From Vibrio litoralis DSM 17657 (lineage in GTDB: Bacteria > Pseudomonadota > Gammaproteobacteria > Enterobacterales > Vibrionaceae), in NCBI RefSeq assembly GCF_000426765.1, contig NZ_AUFZ01000018.1, forward strand, positions 62,001 to 126,000: 64,000 nt of DNA, read 5' to 3'. Of the stretch, positions 9,277-19,510 are shown piece after piece. The translations under genes and the position numbers were made by a program. The first letter of the stretch is position 1. Each line of letters opens with the position of its first letter. The notes under the pieces were generated by a model, which searched no databases, had not been told where the DNA came from, and worked only from the letters and a program-made list of their open reading frames with translations.

Positions 9277-9404
9277 GGCTCCCTCCTACTCAGTCAACTA
9301 CCACCACTATAGGTGATACTTTTCCTTCGCTATTGTCCATGGTCAAATATCGTTCAATCAGTATAGCTCATGCTCATTTTCTGTGATCCAAACCCACAAT
9401 AAAC

Positions 9405-10100
9405 TCAAATCAATTCAAATTGTTCATGTTGTTGCGAACTCACCGAAGCCCAGTTAATTGGGGACTGGCCTTGCTGTAATAAAAGCGTATTGGCTTGAGA
9501 AAAATGTTGGCAGCCAAAAAAACCACGATGAGCGGAAAGAGGAGACGGATGTGGAGCGGTCAAAATATGGTGCTTAGATGGGTCGATTGACGCGCCTTTT
9601 TTCTGCGCGTGGGCTCCCCACAATAGAAAAACCAATCCACTATGCGTTTGATTTAATTCTGCAATCACTTGGTCGGTGAACTTTTCCCAGCCAGACTTAG
9701 CATGCGAATGCGCCTTACCTTGCTCAACCGTCAATACCGTATTTAACAACAGCACTCCCTGCTCGGCCCAAGACACCAAGTTGCCGTGACTCGGAATAGT
9801 AAACCCCTCAATATCTTGCGCTAGTTCTTTATACATATTGACTAAAGAAGGCGGCGTTTTAATCCCAGGTTGTACCGAGAAAGCCAAACCATGCGCTTGA
9901 TTAGGCCCGTGATAAGGATCTTGTCCTAGTATCACCACTTTCACTTGGTCAAATGGGGTATGGTCAAACGCTGAAAAAACCAAACTATCTTCAGGGTATA
10001 TGTTTTTGCCTTGCGCTCGCTCACTCGCAACAAAGCTTTCAAGTTGTTTAAAGTAGCTTTGTTGTTTTTCATTTTCGATCACATCTGCCCACGTTGACAT
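9405..10100 (-). CDS. ung: Uracil-DNA glycosylase
   Basis: A 231-residue family-1 uracil-DNA glycosylase that removes uracil from DNA at the start of base-excision repair. The water-activating motif GQDPYHG lies at residues 59-65 (Asp61 catalytic), the uracil-binding LLLNTVLTV around 117-125, and the DNA-intercalation loop [11 protein letters not shown] at 184-194 (His184). Length equals the family norm. It starts MSTWADVI at the ATG at 10100. It is a single-gene unit, with the FNR-controlled grcA promoter on its other side. Confidence 0.96.
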   Translation of the reverse strand: MSTWADVIENEKQQSYFKQLESFVASERAQGKNIYPEDSLVFSAFDHTPFDQVKVVILGQDPYHGPNQAHGLAFSVQPGIKTPPSLVNMYKELAQDIEGFTIPSHGNLVSWAEQGVLLLNTVLTVEQGKAHSHAKSGWEKFTDQVIAELNQTHSGLVFLLWGAHAQKKGASIDPSKHHILTAPHPSPLSAHRGFFGCQHFSQANTLLLQQGQSPINWASVSSQQHEQFELI

Positions 10101-10435
10101 CGCTTAATCCCTATCATTATTTTCAGTTAATTTTGCCATTGTATCGTGAGGAGAGCCCAAGACGAACCACAAGGATGCGGTTATTTTCGTAGTAAATTAA
10201 CCACATATTTATACTTCAATTATTTTTTAGAGTTTAAAATAATCTTACAACCCCTTATTTCTTTTGATTTTCTTGATTTACAGCAAGAAAACACACCAAT
10301 AATGGAATCTAATTTTGGCTGTTTATTGATTTAAATCAATATTAATGTTGTGGTTATTAAGTATATAATGGCGTCATCGATTCGTTCGAAAATAACATCA
10401 TATTTAATTCCACTTAAGTGGCAAAGGAGATGGGC
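10101..10435. other. Intergenic region between divergent ung and grcA
   Basis: A 335-base gap containing the anaerobic promoter of grcA in its right half (10326-10369). A 62-codon open frame at 10146-10334 runs through the FNR box, has no ribosome binding site, and is not credited as a gene. Confidence 0.6.
10326..10369 (+). promoter_or_regulatory. FNR-type box and -10 element of the grcA promoter
   Basis: TTGATTTAAATCAA (10326-10339) matches the FNR consensus TTGAT-N4-ATCAA exactly. TATAAT follows at 10364-10369. If transcription starts near 10374-10376, the box is centred about 41-43 bases upstream, the class II position at which FNR replaces a -35 element. This fits the strong anaerobic or acid induction known for grcA/yfiD in Escherichia coli. 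Confidence 0.85.
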
Positions 10436-10813
10436 ATGATCCAAGGTATCCAAATTACTAAAGCAGCAAACGACGATTTACTAAACTCTATCTGGTTACT
10501 AGATAGCGAAAAAAATGAAGCACGTTGTGTTGCCGCTAAAGCTGGCTTTGAAGCGGATCAAGTTGTTGCTGCAGATTCTCTAGGCGACATCGAATACCGT
10601 GAAGTAAAAATTGAAACTGCACCACGCATCGAAGGTGGTCAACACCTAAACGTAAACGTTCTTTCTCGCGAAACGCTAGAAGACGCAGTGGCACACCCAG
10701 AAAACTACCCACAGCTAACTATCCGTGTTTCTGGCTACGCAGTACGTTTTAACTCTCTAACTGCTGAGCAACAACGCGACGTTATTGCTCGTACGTTTAC
10801 AGAGTCTATGTAA
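10436..10813 (+). CDS. grcA: Autonomous glycyl radical cofactor GrcA (YfiD)
   Basis: A 125-residue protein that replaces the oxygen-damaged glycyl-radical domain of pyruvate formate-lyase. The radical-bearing motif RVSGYAVRF is near the C-terminus, with the glycine at residue 100. The start is the ATG at 10436, six bases after AAGGAG and matching the family start [18 protein letters not shown] 10430 and GTG 10418 are in frame but badly placed. An FNR box controls the promoter. A terminator shared with thrC follows. Cytoplasmic, partner of PflB, which is not in this window. Confidence 0.96.
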   Translation: MIQGIQITKAANDDLLNSIWLLDSEKNEARCVAAKAGFEADQVVAADSLGDIEYREVKIETAPRIEGGQHLNVNVLSRETLEDAVAHPENYPQLTIRVSGYAVRFNSLTAEQQRDVIARTFTESM

Positions 10814-10819
10814 TTTTCA

Positions 10820-10968
10820 GGTTACTAGGCTCTTAGTTCCTAGTCCCTAGAAGATCAAAAAAGGTGCTCAATTAATATTGAGCACCTTTTTTATTTTTAA
10901 TCAAAATACAATATAAATAACAGTGGTTTGGTCTTTTCCTAGAAACTAGGGACTCGTAACCTAGCGAC
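10820..10968. repeat. CTAGG-rich short repeats flanking the grcA/thrC terminator
   Basis: The segment 10823-10851 (TTACTAGGCTCTTAGTTCCT and onward) and the segment 10937-10965 (TTCCTAGAAACTAGGGACTC and onward) are built from the same words and lie in inverted orientation around the terminator at 10857-10892. They resemble low-complexity intergenic words that I recall from other vibrios. Confidence 0.5.
10857..10892. terminator. Bidirectional terminator between grcA and thrC
   Basis: AAAAAAGGTGCTCAAT and ATTGAGCACCTTTTTT form a 16-bp perfect stem with a 4-base loop, flanked by A and T runs. Confidence 0.92.
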
Positions 10969-12258
10969 CTATTTTTGCACTCTTCTCAACACTTCTTTCA
11001 GCAAATCAAAATCAGCCGCAAGATCTTCAGAAAGCAATTCCATCGCACCGTGTTTTGCTAGTGGGCCCGGAACGTCGATATTTGTATCCAGGATCTCATC
11101 CACCACTTCTTTAAATTTAGCTGGGTGAGCGGTACATAAGAATAAACCAGTTTCACCCTCTTGAAGCTGCTGAGTCAGAACTCGGTATGCAATCGCACCA
11201 TGTGGCTCACATAAGTAACCAAGACTATTCAGCTCAACCACGGATTCCGCACTTTGTGTGTCAGTTACCATGCCTTTGCCGAGTGTATCTAGACCCCAAC
11301 CTTTAATTCGACATAGTTCTTCAATACGCGGCCAGTTATTCGGTTGACTAACATCCATCGCGTTAGAAGTTGTCGCGACGGTTGGTTTTGGCTCCCACTT
11401 ACCGGTTTCAAGGTAACGAGGCACCGTATCATTAGCATTAGTTGCGGCAATAAAGCGCTTGATTGGTAGTCCTAACGCTTTAGCCAGTAGGCCAGCAGTT
11501 AAGTTACCAAAGTTACCACTAGGCACTGAGATAACTAAATTATCACGCTCAGATTTAGTCATTTGAGCAGCTGCCTCAAAGTAGTAACATATTTGCGCCA
11601 TTAAGCGGCTGATGTTGATTGAGTTGGCTGAGTTAAGGCCAATCTCTTCACGTAGCGCTTGATCATCAAAAGCTTGTTTTACTAATGATTGGCATGCATC
11701 AAAATCACCATCAATCGCCACAGTGTGAATATTGCCACCTAAGGTACAAAATAGTTTTTCTTGTAATGGGCTGATCTTTCCTTTTGGATACAAGATCACC
11801 ACATTGATATTTTCCATCCCATAGAATGCATGGGCAACGGCAGCGCCAGTATCACCAGAAGTCGCTGTTAATATAGTAATCTTCTGGCCTTTATCTGCAG
11901 TGACAGCCGCCAAAGATTGCGCCATGAAACGGCCACCGAAATCTTTAAAAGCCAATGTCGGACCATGGAAAAGCTCTAGAGCGTAAACGCCATCTTTGAC
12001 TGATTTAATCGGTGCTGGAAATTGAAAAGCCGCCGAAACCAGTTGATTCACTTGCTCAGCAGTTAACTCATCGCCAATTAACGCCGATAAAATCTTACTG
12101 CTACGGCTGATAAAATCTTCTGCTAGTAGTGATTCAATATCATCAAACTTAGGTAATTCTGATGGGAAAAATAACCCTTGATTACGACCTAAACCTTGAC
12201 GTACCGCTTGGCCAAAAGAGACCTGCTCATCATTTTCTTTTATATTGTACAACTTCAT
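10969..12258 (-). CDS. thrC: Threonine synthase
   Basis: A 429-residue PLP enzyme that converts O-phosphohomoserine to threonine, the last step of the pathway. The PLP lysine lies in TLAFKDFGG (Lys105), [13 protein letters not shown] forms the phosphate-handling loop, and [17 protein letters not shown] is the second PLP-phosphate loop. Length fits the Escherichia coli type (428). Its ATG overlaps the thrB stop in an ATGA (12255-12258), which indicates translational coupling. It is the last gene of the thrLABC operon and ends at the terminator shared with grcA. Confidence 0.96.
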   Translation of the reverse strand: MKLYNIKENDEQVSFGQAVRQGLGRNQGLFFPSELPKFDDIESLLAEDFISRSSKILSALIGDELTAEQVNQLVSAAFQFPAPIKSVKDGVYALELFHGPTLAFKDFGGRFMAQSLAAVTADKGQKITILTATSGDTGAAVAHAFYGMENINVVILYPKGKISPLQEKLFCTLGGNIHTVAIDGDFDACQSLVKQAFDDQALREEIGLNSANSINISRLMAQICYYFEAAAQMTKSERDNLVISVPSGNFGNLTAGLLAKALGLPIKRFIAATNANDTVPRYLETGKWEPKPTVATTSNAMDVSQPNNWPRIEELCRIKGWGLDTLGKGMVTDTQSAESVVELNSLGYLCEPHGAIAYRVLTQQLQEGETGLFLCTAHPAKFKEVVDEILDTNIDVPGPLAKHGAMELLSEDLAADFDLLKEVLRRVQK

Positions 12259-13229
12259 AATTCACTTCCTGTTACTCTCGAACCTTCCTTGTCTAAACGA
12301 CAAATATGCACGAAACCTTCATCATTTTGTAGGTAATTTTCATTTAACCAATGTGCGACTCGTTCTGCCACATCTTTCTTACTACAAATAGTAAACAATG
12401 TTGGGCCAGAGCCGGAAATACCGCAGGCTAATGCGCCTGCCGACATCGCGTATTGACGGGCATCCGCAAAACCTGGTAGCAACTTAGCGCGATAAGGTTC
12501 AGCAATCACATCTTTAATCAGTTTGGCGGCGAGCTCTGGTTGACCTGAATGACACGCATGAATAAAGCCACCGAGATGACGACCATGGGCAATAATATCT
12601 TGACGACGATATTGAGAAGGTAAAATCGAGCGCGCTTCAGCAGTCGACACTTTAATGCCCGGATAGGCCATCACCCAATACCAGTCATCAAAACAAGGCA
12701 CTTCTTGGCTGATAATGCCGAGTTCTTCTAGCATTAACTGCAAACCACCTAGGTAACAAGGCGCAACATTATCGTAGTGAATACCACCAGAAATTTGTCC
12801 TTCCATTTCGCCCATTAACGCCAGTAGTTCCATTTCATTTAATGGCTGTTGGTGAAAACGGTTTAACGCATCTAGTGCCGCCACGATTGAACAAGCACTA
12901 GAGCCTAAACCTGAGCCAATCGGCATGTTTTTTTCTAGTGTCATTTGCAGTGGCAATAAAGGAATATTTTTCTTTTCCAATTCACGAGCAAACACTTGCC
13001 AACAATGGTAGACAATATTCTCTTTCGGGTCGGTTGGAAGCTTCGCAACAAAGCTTCCTGCGGTTTTCAAATCAAATGAGGTATCCGATGATTTCACTAA
13101 AACTCGGTCACCAAGCAAAGTACCGTCAATCGGTGATACTGCAGCGCCAAGAACATCAAAGCCAACACTGACATTACCGATTGAGGCTGGTGCATACACT
13201 GCGACACTTTGAGGTTGAGACATTGACAT
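12255..13229 (-). CDS. thrB: Homoserine kinase
   Basis: A 324-residue GHMP-family kinase that phosphorylates homoserine. The ATP-binding motif [11 protein letters not shown] lies at residues 103-113, and the N-terminal [17 protein letters not shown] is typical of homoserine kinases. The start is the ATG at 13229, which follows TAGGAGT at good spacing; an in-frame upstream extension to 13250 would run back into thrA and is rejected. A second ATG two codons on (13223) is possible. It follows thrA by two bases and overlaps thrC by four, so the three enzymes are translated as one unit. Confidence 0.95.
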   Translation of the reverse strand: MSMSQPQSVAVYAPASIGNVSVGFDVLGAAVSPIDGTLLGDRVLVKSSDTSFDLKTAGSFVAKLPTDPKENIVYHCWQVFARELEKKNIPLLPLQMTLEKNMPIGSGLGSSACSIVAALDALNRFHQQPLNEMELLALMGEMEGQISGGIHYDNVAPCYLGGLQLMLEELGIISQEVPCFDDWYWVMAYPGIKVSTAEARSILPSQYRRQDIIAHGRHLGGFIHACHSGQPELAAKLIKDVIAEPYRAKLLPGFADARQYAMSAGALACGISGSGPTLFTICSKKDVAERVAHWLNENYLQNDEGFVHICRLDKEGSRVTGSEL

Positions 13230-13231
13230 AA

Positions 13232-15691
13232 TTAAACTCCTAATTTCCAACCTAAAGTACGCATCACATCAGAGAATACACCTGCTGCGGTCACTTGAGT
13301 CCCTGCGCCATAGCCACGCAACACCAATGGGATTGGTTGGTAATAACGGCTATAAAAGGCTAGCGCATTCTCACCATCTTTAATTTTGTACATAGGATCG
13401 TTTTCATCCACCGCAATCATTTTCACTTTACATTGGCCGTCTTCAATCGTGCCAACATAACGCAATACTTTCCCCTCTTGAGCGGCTTTTTCTGAAAGGT
13501 CTGCAAAGTAAGCGTCCGCTTGTGGCAGTCGTTCCATAAATTCAGCAACACTACCTGAATCATCAAAGCCCGGTGGCAAGGCTTGCTCAACAATCACATC
13601 TTCTAACTCAAGTTCCATACCTGCTTCACGAGCGAGGATCAGCAATTTACGCGCGACATCCATACCTGAGAGATCATCACGAGGATCCGGCTCGGTAAAA
13701 CCATTTTCATCGGCGATATTGGTTGCCTGGCTTAACGTCATGCCTTCATCTAGCTTGCCAAAAATGTAAGAAAGTGAACCGGATAAAATACCATTAAATT
13801 TCTCTAATTCATCCCCCGCTGAGATCAAGTTTTGCAAGTTCTCAATAACCGGTAAACCCGCACCTACGGTTGTTTCATACATCAATTTACGGCGAGTGCT
13901 TCTCGCGGTTTCTCGTAGTTGATGGTAGTAACTCATGCTCGCAGTATTAGCTTTCTTATTCGGTGTCACCACATGGAAACCTGCCGCTAAGAAGTCGGTG
14001 TATTGATTGGCGATAGATTCACTCGAAGTACAATCAACTAGTACTGGGTTAATGATGTGATTACGTTGCACCAAAGCGATCATACGCGCTAAGCTGAACT
14101 CTTCAGTGGCATGGGCCATTCGGTCACGCCAATTTTCTAGCGGTAAACCATCACTATCAAGTAATAAACCTTTTGAGTTGGCTAAACCGCATACTCGAAT
14201 CACAATACCTTTTTCTGCCAATTTGGCTTGCTGACGCTGGAACTGATCAACCAACTCGCCACCAACACCACCAATACCAACCACGAATACATCGAGGAAA
14301 TGCTTAGAATTAAATAGGTTCTCATGACAAGCTTTGATGGCAACTGCGATTTTATCTTCTGGAATAACCGCAGAAATCGCGCGCTCTGAAGAGCCTTGAG
14401 CGATAGCCACGACATTCACATTAACCTCAGCAAGCGAGGCAAAGAATTGTGAAGCCACACCACGTGCGGTGCGCATTTTGTCCCCTACTAACGTCACAAT
14501 CGCAACATTGTCGGTAAACTCAATCGGATCAAGTAGTCCATCTTTTAATTCAAGTTCGAAACCATCTTGCAAGGCTTGCTCAGCTTTTTCTTTATCTTGT
14601 GCTTCGATACAAAAGCTAATGCTGTATTCCGATGATGATTGAGTGATCAAGACAATAGAAACGCCAGACGTCGACATCGCGCCAAATACGCGGCTCGCCA
14701 TGCCAACCATGCCTTTCATACCTGGGCCTGAAACATTGACCATAGTCAGTTGGCTTAAGGTAGTAATTCCCTTAATCGCAAGGTTATCTTCACCTGTATC
14801 TTGACCGATTAAAGTACCTGCACCTTGAGGATTAAAGCTATTTTTGATTAAACAAGGGATTTGAAACTGGGCAATAGGAGCGATAGTTTTAGGGTGAAGT
14901 ACTGAAGCGCCGAAATAAGAGAGCTCCATCGCCTCTTGATAGCTTAACGATTTCAGTAACCGTGCATCTTCGACTAGTCTAGGATCGCAATTATAAACGC
15001 CGTCTACATCTGTCCAAATTTCACAACAATCAGCACGTAAACACGCTGCCAATACCGCTGCAGAGTAGTCAGAGCCATTACGGCCTAAAGTCACTAATTC
15101 GCCTTTAGCATTACCGGCAGTAAAGCCAGGCATGATATTAATGTGCCCCGCAGGTAGAGGTTTACGCTGGAAGTTGCCTGTCGAAATATCCACATCGACC
15201 ATAGCTTCTAAATGATCGCCTTTGGCAAACAAGTACTCAACCGGATCAATTAAGCTCGCAGGCTTACCTTTCGCCTCGATAACCGCTTTCATTAATTGAA
15301 TTGAAATACGCTCACCTTTACTGATAATGCGCGCATTGACATGATCTGGGCACATTCCCAATAGCGCCATACCGTGCACATATTGACGAAGTTGCTTCAT
15401 TGAGGTCTTAACTTGAGTATCAAACGCTAAGTATTCCAATCCTTCGACTTGTTGTTTGATTTGCTCAAAAAGAGCATAAAATGATTGTTCTAAGTCATTA
15501 ATTAATAACTCTGCTTCACCATTTTTTAGTGTGTTTTCAATCACTGCAACCAATTTATTGGTCGTTTTACCCGGTGCAGAAAGCACCACGGCCAAGTCTT
15601 CTTGTTGAGCATTGTTAATAATAATATCTGCTGCCCTTAAAAATCGGTCAGCATCGGCCAGTGAAGACCCTCCAAATTTTAGTACTCGCAT
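13232..15691 (-). CDS. thrA: Bifunctional aspartokinase I / homoserine dehydrogenase I
   Basis: An 819-residue fusion enzyme. Residues 1 to about 290 are the aspartate kinase ([31 protein letters not shown]), about 310-460 are paired ACT regulatory domains, and about 465 to the end are homoserine dehydrogenase ([17 protein letters not shown]-binding start; [18 protein letters not shown]). It catalyses the first and third steps from aspartate to threonine; the family is feedback-inhibited by threonine. The ATG at 15691 follows GGAGGAAGGG. It is controlled by the thrL attenuator directly upstream. Confidence 0.97.
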   Translation of the reverse strand: MRVLKFGGSSLADADRFLRAADIIINNAQQEDLAVVLSAPGKTTNKLVAVIENTLKNGEAELLINDLEQSFYALFEQIKQQVEGLEYLAFDTQVKTSMKQLRQYVHGMALLGMCPDHVNARIISKGERISIQLMKAVIEAKGKPASLIDPVEYLFAKGDHLEAMVDVDISTGNFQRKPLPAGHINIMPGFTAGNAKGELVTLGRNGSDYSAAVLAACLRADCCEIWTDVDGVYNCDPRLVEDARLLKSLSYQEAMELSYFGASVLHPKTIAPIAQFQIPCLIKNSFNPQGAGTLIGQDTGEDNLAIKGITTLSQLTMVNVSGPGMKGMVGMASRVFGAMSTSGVSIVLITQSSSEYSISFCIEAQDKEKAEQALQDGFELELKDGLLDPIEFTDNVAIVTLVGDKMRTARGVASQFFASLAEVNVNVVAIAQGSSERAISAVIPEDKIAVAIKACHENLFNSKHFLDVFVVGIGGVGGELVDQFQRQQAKLAEKGIVIRVCGLANSKGLLLDSDGLPLENWRDRMAHATEEFSLARMIALVQRNHIINPVLVDCTSSESIANQYTDFLAAGFHVVTPNKKANTASMSYYHQLRETARSTRRKLMYETTVGAGLPVIENLQNLISAGDELEKFNGILSGSLSYIFGKLDEGMTLSQATNIADENGFTEPDPRDDLSGMDVARKLLILAREAGMELELEDVIVEQALPPGFDDSGSVAEFMERLPQADAYFADLSEKAAQEGKVLRYVGTIEDGQCKVKMIAVDENDPMYKIKDGENALAFYSRYYQPIPLVLRGYGAGTQVTAAGVFSDVMRTLGWKLGV

Positions 15692-15723
15692 CCCTTCCTC
15701 CAAAATTTCACTTCTAAATTTGC

Positions 15724-15766
15724 ATAAAAAAAGGCCTGTATCTGGTGGGATACAGGCCTTTTTTTG
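15724..15766 (-). terminator. thr operon attenuator
   Basis: On the minus strand GGCCTGTATC pairs with GATACAGGCC around a 6-base loop and is followed by a run of T. It lies between the thrL stop and the thrA ribosome binding site. This is a classical intrinsic attenuator whose formation depends on ribosome progress through the Thr/Ile codons of thrL. Confidence 0.93.
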
Positions 15767-15777
15767 AAAACTTTCGC

Positions 15778-15852
15778 TTACCAGCCTGCCCCAACATTAA
15801 TGGTGTCGGTCATAATTGAGGTCATAATGGTGATGCTGGTAAAAAACGTCAT
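15778..15852 (-). CDS. thrL: thr operon leader peptide
   Basis: A 24-codon frame read leftwards from the ATG at 15852, starting [10 protein letters not shown] and ending INVGAGW. It contains six threonine and four isoleucine codons, the amino acids that regulate thrABC. The attenuator begins 12 bases past its stop. When charged Thr- or Ile-tRNA is short, the ribosome stalls here and the terminator cannot form. The leader is followed by attenuator and thrA in the standard order, so the call is firm although the peptide is tiny. Confidence 0.95.
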   Translation of the reverse strand: MTFFTSITIMTSIMTDTINVGAGW

Positions 15853-15886
15853 TGCTTATGTCTTATCTTGTTATCAACTATCTCTA

Positions 15887-15915
15887 CATTTACCGACTTA
15901 AAGGCAAAGAGTCAA
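15887..15915 (-). promoter_or_regulatory. Probable thr operon promoter
   Basis: On the minus strand TTGACT (15910-15915) and TAAATG (15887-15892) are separated by 17 bases, about 35 bases before the thrL start codon. The -35 is good and the -10 is imperfect. Confidence 0.55.
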
Positions 15916-16056
15916 TGAAAAGTTACCTTTATTCTCATTTAGCTCAAAAATACAGACCAAAGACACAAAATACTTACCTCTCATCAATCGAGCATCATTA
16001 ATCGTAGGTAAGATGAATAACTATTACTGATATTTAACATTCTTCTTTCAAACTGA

Positions 16057-16070
16057 TTGATGCAAATCAA
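16057..16070 (+). promoter_or_regulatory. FNR-type box upstream of arcA
   Basis: TTGATGCAAATCAA fits TTGAT-N4-ATCAA exactly. It lies 230 bases before the arcA start. Anaerobic activation of arcA by FNR is known in Escherichia coli. Confidence 0.75.
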
Positions 16071-16299
16071 CAAACCGATAATTAGGTTATATTCACTTAT
16101 TGTTAGCAAGCTGTTAAGACTGTAGACTCAAACCCATAATCAACAACTCAGCTACTATTTCTGTTTTTATCTATATTAAAGCTGTGTTTGTAAACTGTTT
16201 TACTGCTAATGACTCTCGTGATGTAAATAAAGTTGCTAGCAAAATGTTATTTTTATTTAGAATTAATAAACCATTTAAAGTCATGATTTAGGTACTCCT

Positions 16300-17016
16300 A
16301 TGCATACCCCACAAATTCTTATCGTTGAAGATGAACAAGTCACACGCAATACGCTGAAGACTATTTTTGAAGCAGAAGGATATACTGTTTTTGAGGCCAT
16401 TGATGGCGATAACATGCACCAGATTTTATCCGAAAACCCAATTAACTTGGTGATTATGGATATCAACCTACCTGGTAAAAATGGCCTACTTCTGGCTCGT
16501 GAACTAAGAGAACAAGCCAATGTTGCGCTTATGTTCTTAACTGGTCGCGATAACGAAGTTGATAAAATTTTAGGCTTAGAAATCGGTGCTGATGACTACA
16601 TTACAAAACCATTTAACCCTCGTGAATTAACTATTCGTGCTCGTAACCTACTGCAACGCTCTATGCACAGCGGTGATGCGCAAGAAGAGAAACGTACAGT
16701 TGAAAAATACGAGTTCAACGGTTGGGTACTTGATATCAATAGCCGCTCATTAGTTAACCCTATGGGTGAAAGCTACAAGCTACCGCGCTCTGAATTCCGC
16801 GCATTACTGCACTTCTGCGAGAATCCAGGCAAAATTCAAACTCGTGCCGATCTATTGAAAAAAATGACTGGCCGCGAATTGAAACCACACGACCGTACTG
16901 TTGACGTGACGATTCGCCGTATTCGTAAACACTTTGAATCAATCGCTGATACTCCTGAAATTATCGCGACTATTCACGGTGAAGGTTATCGTTTCTGCGG
17001 TGAACTAAGCGAATAA
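16300..17016 (+). CDS. arcA: Two-component response regulator ArcA
   Basis: A 238-residue OmpR-type regulator of respiratory genes. The receiver domain (1-120) carries the phospho-acceptor Asp54 in [12 protein letters not shown] and the conserved Lys in YITKPFNP. The C-terminal winged helix (about 135-235) includes the recognition helix [16 protein letters not shown]. The receiver is almost identical to that of Escherichia coli ArcA, and the thrLABC neighbourhood is the same as in enterobacteria. Its sensor arcB lies convergent just downstream, an arrangement that differs from Escherichia coli, where arcB is far away. Confidence 0.97.
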   Translation: MHTPQILIVEDEQVTRNTLKTIFEAEGYTVFEAIDGDNMHQILSENPINLVIMDINLPGKNGLLLARELREQANVALMFLTGRDNEVDKILGLEIGADDYITKPFNPRELTIRARNLLQRSMHSGDAQEEKRTVEKYEFNGWVLDINSRSLVNPMGESYKLPRSEFRALLHFCENPGKIQTRADLLKKMTGRELKPHDRTVDVTIRRIRKHFESIADTPEIIATIHGEGYRFCGELSE

Positions 17017-17042
17017 TCTCCATCTAGATAGCTAACAAACTT

Positions 17043-17086
17043 AAAGGCCTCGCAATCTCTTTATTAAAGAGATTGCGAGGCCTTTT
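17043..17086. terminator. Bidirectional terminator between arcA and arcB
   Basis: AAAGGCCTCGCAATCTCTTT and AAAGAGATTGCGAGGCCTTTT form a stem of about 20 bp with a tiny loop. It separates the convergent genes. Confidence 0.92.
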
Positions 17087-17131
17087 GCTTTATGACTATA
17101 CCCAAATTCTGAGATATCACCTTGACGTTAC

Positions 17132-19510
17132 TTAAGCATACCGCTCTATCCATCGCTTTAAGGTATTAATATCTTGCTGGTAACATTGATTCATGTTTTC
17201 AATCCAGCCTGCGACATTTTCTCGCCATTCCTCAGCTTCTGGTGTTTGAGCAAGCTGCGCAAGTTGCTGAATACGTTGCAAACCAACCGACCCCGCAGCG
17301 CCTTTAATTTTGTGCGCTTCCGACACTAAGTTCTCATCATCACCAACACTTAAATACTGATTGAGTTGTTGCATATAATCAGGAATGGTTTGTTCAAACA
17401 TCAGTAGGCTATCTAAAACAGGCTGCTTGCCAACAATATCAAGATAAGAGTTCAACATTTCAGTATCAATCACCGACAGTTGAGTCCCCTCTTGCAGACT
17501 TACACCTTCAGTATTTGGTGAGTTTACCGCTACTTTGGGGGCTGATTTAGCTCCGGATGAATTATGGCCAGAAGAGTTACTTCCAAAAAAATTACTCACT
17601 ACCTGATTAATATCTTTAATCGATAGTGGCTTACTGATCGCATCATCTATGCCTTTTTCAATATATTCCTTCTGATTTTTCATTACATTAGCAGTCAAAG
17701 CGACTAATGGTGGTAACTGAGAATAAGTTTGTCGGAGCTGCTGAGCAATATCAAAGCCGGTCATATCTGGCAATTGAATATCTAAAAAGACTAAATCATA
17801 GTTTTCTGGTTTAAAGCATCTAAGCGCCTCTTCTCCTGACATCGCCACTTCAAGACTATGCCCTAAGTTTTCCAATACTGAACGAGCTACTGTGACATTC
17901 AGTTCAATATCTTCCACCATAAAGATGCGTAGACTTGGTTGAGATTCCATATGGCTAATGGATTCTTCTATTTGCGTGGTAGGCACTCGGATTGACACCA
18001 CAAAGGTACTGCCAAACCCTAGTTCACTTGAAACAGTGATTTCACCTCCCATACGATGAGCAAACTCTTGGGAAACCGCTAAGCCAATCCCGGTACCGAC
18101 TGCATGTAAGTTATCCTTTCCTGACTTCACCTGATAGTACATACCAAAGATATTATCGACTTCATCCTCAGGAATACCGATACCTGTATCTTCAATTTCA
18201 AACTCAATATTGGCAACATCCTCATCAACATCCGCGCTGACATTGATGGTAACGCCACCTTGCTTGGTAAATTTCATCGCATTGCTAACTAAATTCCACA
18301 GCACTTGCCGTAACCGAGTCGCATCCACCATAATCGCTGGCGGAAGGTCGGTTAGACGATCGAGCTCAAACGTGAGCCCTTTTTGTTCAGCCATTAAACT
18401 GGAAATGGTTTCAATATCAGTGATAAAACTATGGAAGTCGGTCGCAACAGGAAGAAGCTCTAACTCTCTACGGTCAAACTTATCAAGATCAATCACATCA
18501 TTAAATATATGACCTAAAGTGATGGCACTGATATTGATTGTCTGCATGTACTGCCGCTGCTCTTGATCGAGCTTAGAATCGAGTAATATACGACTTAATC
18601 CGACAATACCGTTCAAAGGCGTTCTTAGTTCATGACTAATAGTTGAGATAAATTTGGTTTTATCTTGGCTGGCTTTAAGTAATGCGTCTTGGTATGCCTT
18701 TCGCTCAGTAATGTCTCGTCCGAACCCTACCAAGCCAAGCAGCTGGTTTGATTTGTTATAAAAAGGCAATTTACGAAACTCAAAGTACGCTTTGTGACCA
18801 TTTGGGTATTCAAGCCACAGATCATAGGCCAACTCTCGATTCTCTAAAAAAACCGTTTTATCCGTTGCTTCTACTTGCTGACGCGTAGAGTTATCTTTAT
18901 ACACATCATAAATAGATAACCCCACCAATTCCGATTCTGTTAATCCAACTAATTCTTCGAAAGCACGGTTACAACCGGAAAACAGCCCTTCGGTATTGCG
19001 GTAATAAATTAGATCAGGGGAAGCATCCAAAAATGAGCGTAATAAAGCGGTACGTTCTGCCAACTCCACTTGTGCTTTTTCACGTTGATAAATCTCATTT
19101 TCAAGATCTTGCATAACCTCTAAACGAGCTTCTTCTGCTTTTTTTCTTTCATTAATTTCTTGATTCAACTTATGTATATTTTCTTGCAGCTCTATATTTA
19201 ATTGATGATCGCGTTGACGCATGTCTTTCAACTTATCGACCATTTTAGTTAAGCGTTGACGAGACTCTTCAAGTTGATCGACCACAACCGTTAAAAAATA
19301 CACCGCCCAAGGAGTAATTAATAAACCAAAAAATACCGATCGAATAATCACAATATTCTCTATATGCCCGATCAACACTAGGCTAACGACCGCTTGCAAT
19401 AACACTGAAAAACACACTAACGCCAACGCCAGCAACATAGAGAATTTAACCATTCCCAATTTAACCAATAAATCGACATAATATTGGGCAAGGTTTTTTA
19501 ACACATTCAT
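17132..19510 (-). CDS. arcB: Hybrid sensor kinase ArcB
   Basis: A 792-residue inner-membrane sensor of the quinone redox state. Two membrane helices (about 22-45 and 55-77) are followed by a coiled-coil linker (80-150), a PAS domain (150-270), a histidine kinase core with His292 in ISHELRTPLNG, the ATPase domain (DTGIGIP; GTGIGLAVS), a receiver with Asp576 in VFLDIQLPD, and an HPt domain with His732 in AHKIKGAAGS. Cys180, one of the two cysteines known to form redox-sensing disulfides in Escherichia coli, is kept. The position matching Cys241 is Tyr242 (KAYFEFRK). The start overlaps the upstream PAS gene in an ATGA. Confidence 0.96.
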   Translation of the reverse strand: MNVLKNLAQYYVDLLVKLGMVKFSMLLALALVCFSVLLQAVVSLVLIGHIENIVIIRSVFFGLLITPWAVYFLTVVVDQLEESRQRLTKMVDKLKDMRQRDHQLNIELQENIHKLNQEINERKKAEEARLEVMQDLENEIYQREKAQVELAERTALLRSFLDASPDLIYYRNTEGLFSGCNRAFEELVGLTESELVGLSIYDVYKDNSTRQQVEATDKTVFLENRELAYDLWLEYPNGHKAYFEFRKLPFYNKSNQLLGLVGFGRDITERKAYQDALLKASQDKTKFISTISHELRTPLNGIVGLSRILLDSKLDQEQRQYMQTINISAITLGHIFNDVIDLDKFDRRELELLPVATDFHSFITDIETISSLMAEQKGLTFELDRLTDLPPAIMVDATRLRQVLWNLVSNAMKFTKQGGVTINVSADVDEDVANIEFEIEDTGIGIPEDEVDNIFGMYYQVKSGKDNLHAVGTGIGLAVSQEFAHRMGGEITVSSELGFGSTFVVSIRVPTTQIEESISHMESQPSLRIFMVEDIELNVTVARSVLENLGHSLEVAMSGEEALRCFKPENYDLVFLDIQLPDMTGFDIAQQLRQTYSQLPPLVALTANVMKNQKEYIEKGIDDAISKPLSIKDINQVVSNFFGSNSSGHNSSGAKSAPKVAVNSPNTEGVSLQEGTQLSVIDTEMLNSYLDIVGKQPVLDSLLMFEQTIPDYMQQLNQYLSVGDDENLVSEAHKIKGAAGSVGLQRIQQLAQLAQTPEAEEWRENVAGWIENMNQCYQQDINTLKRWIERYA

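Larger units (their letters stand above)
15853..16299. other. Divergent intergenic region between thrL and arcA
   Basis: A 447-base region holding the thr promoter on the left and the FNR-type box of arcA at 16057-16070. The rest is AT-rich leader for arcA. No further gene is seen. Confidence 0.65.

Noticed and set aside
10146..10334. 62-codon frame between ung and grcA
   Set aside because: No ribosome binding site, runs through the FNR box, and its composition is not gene-like.
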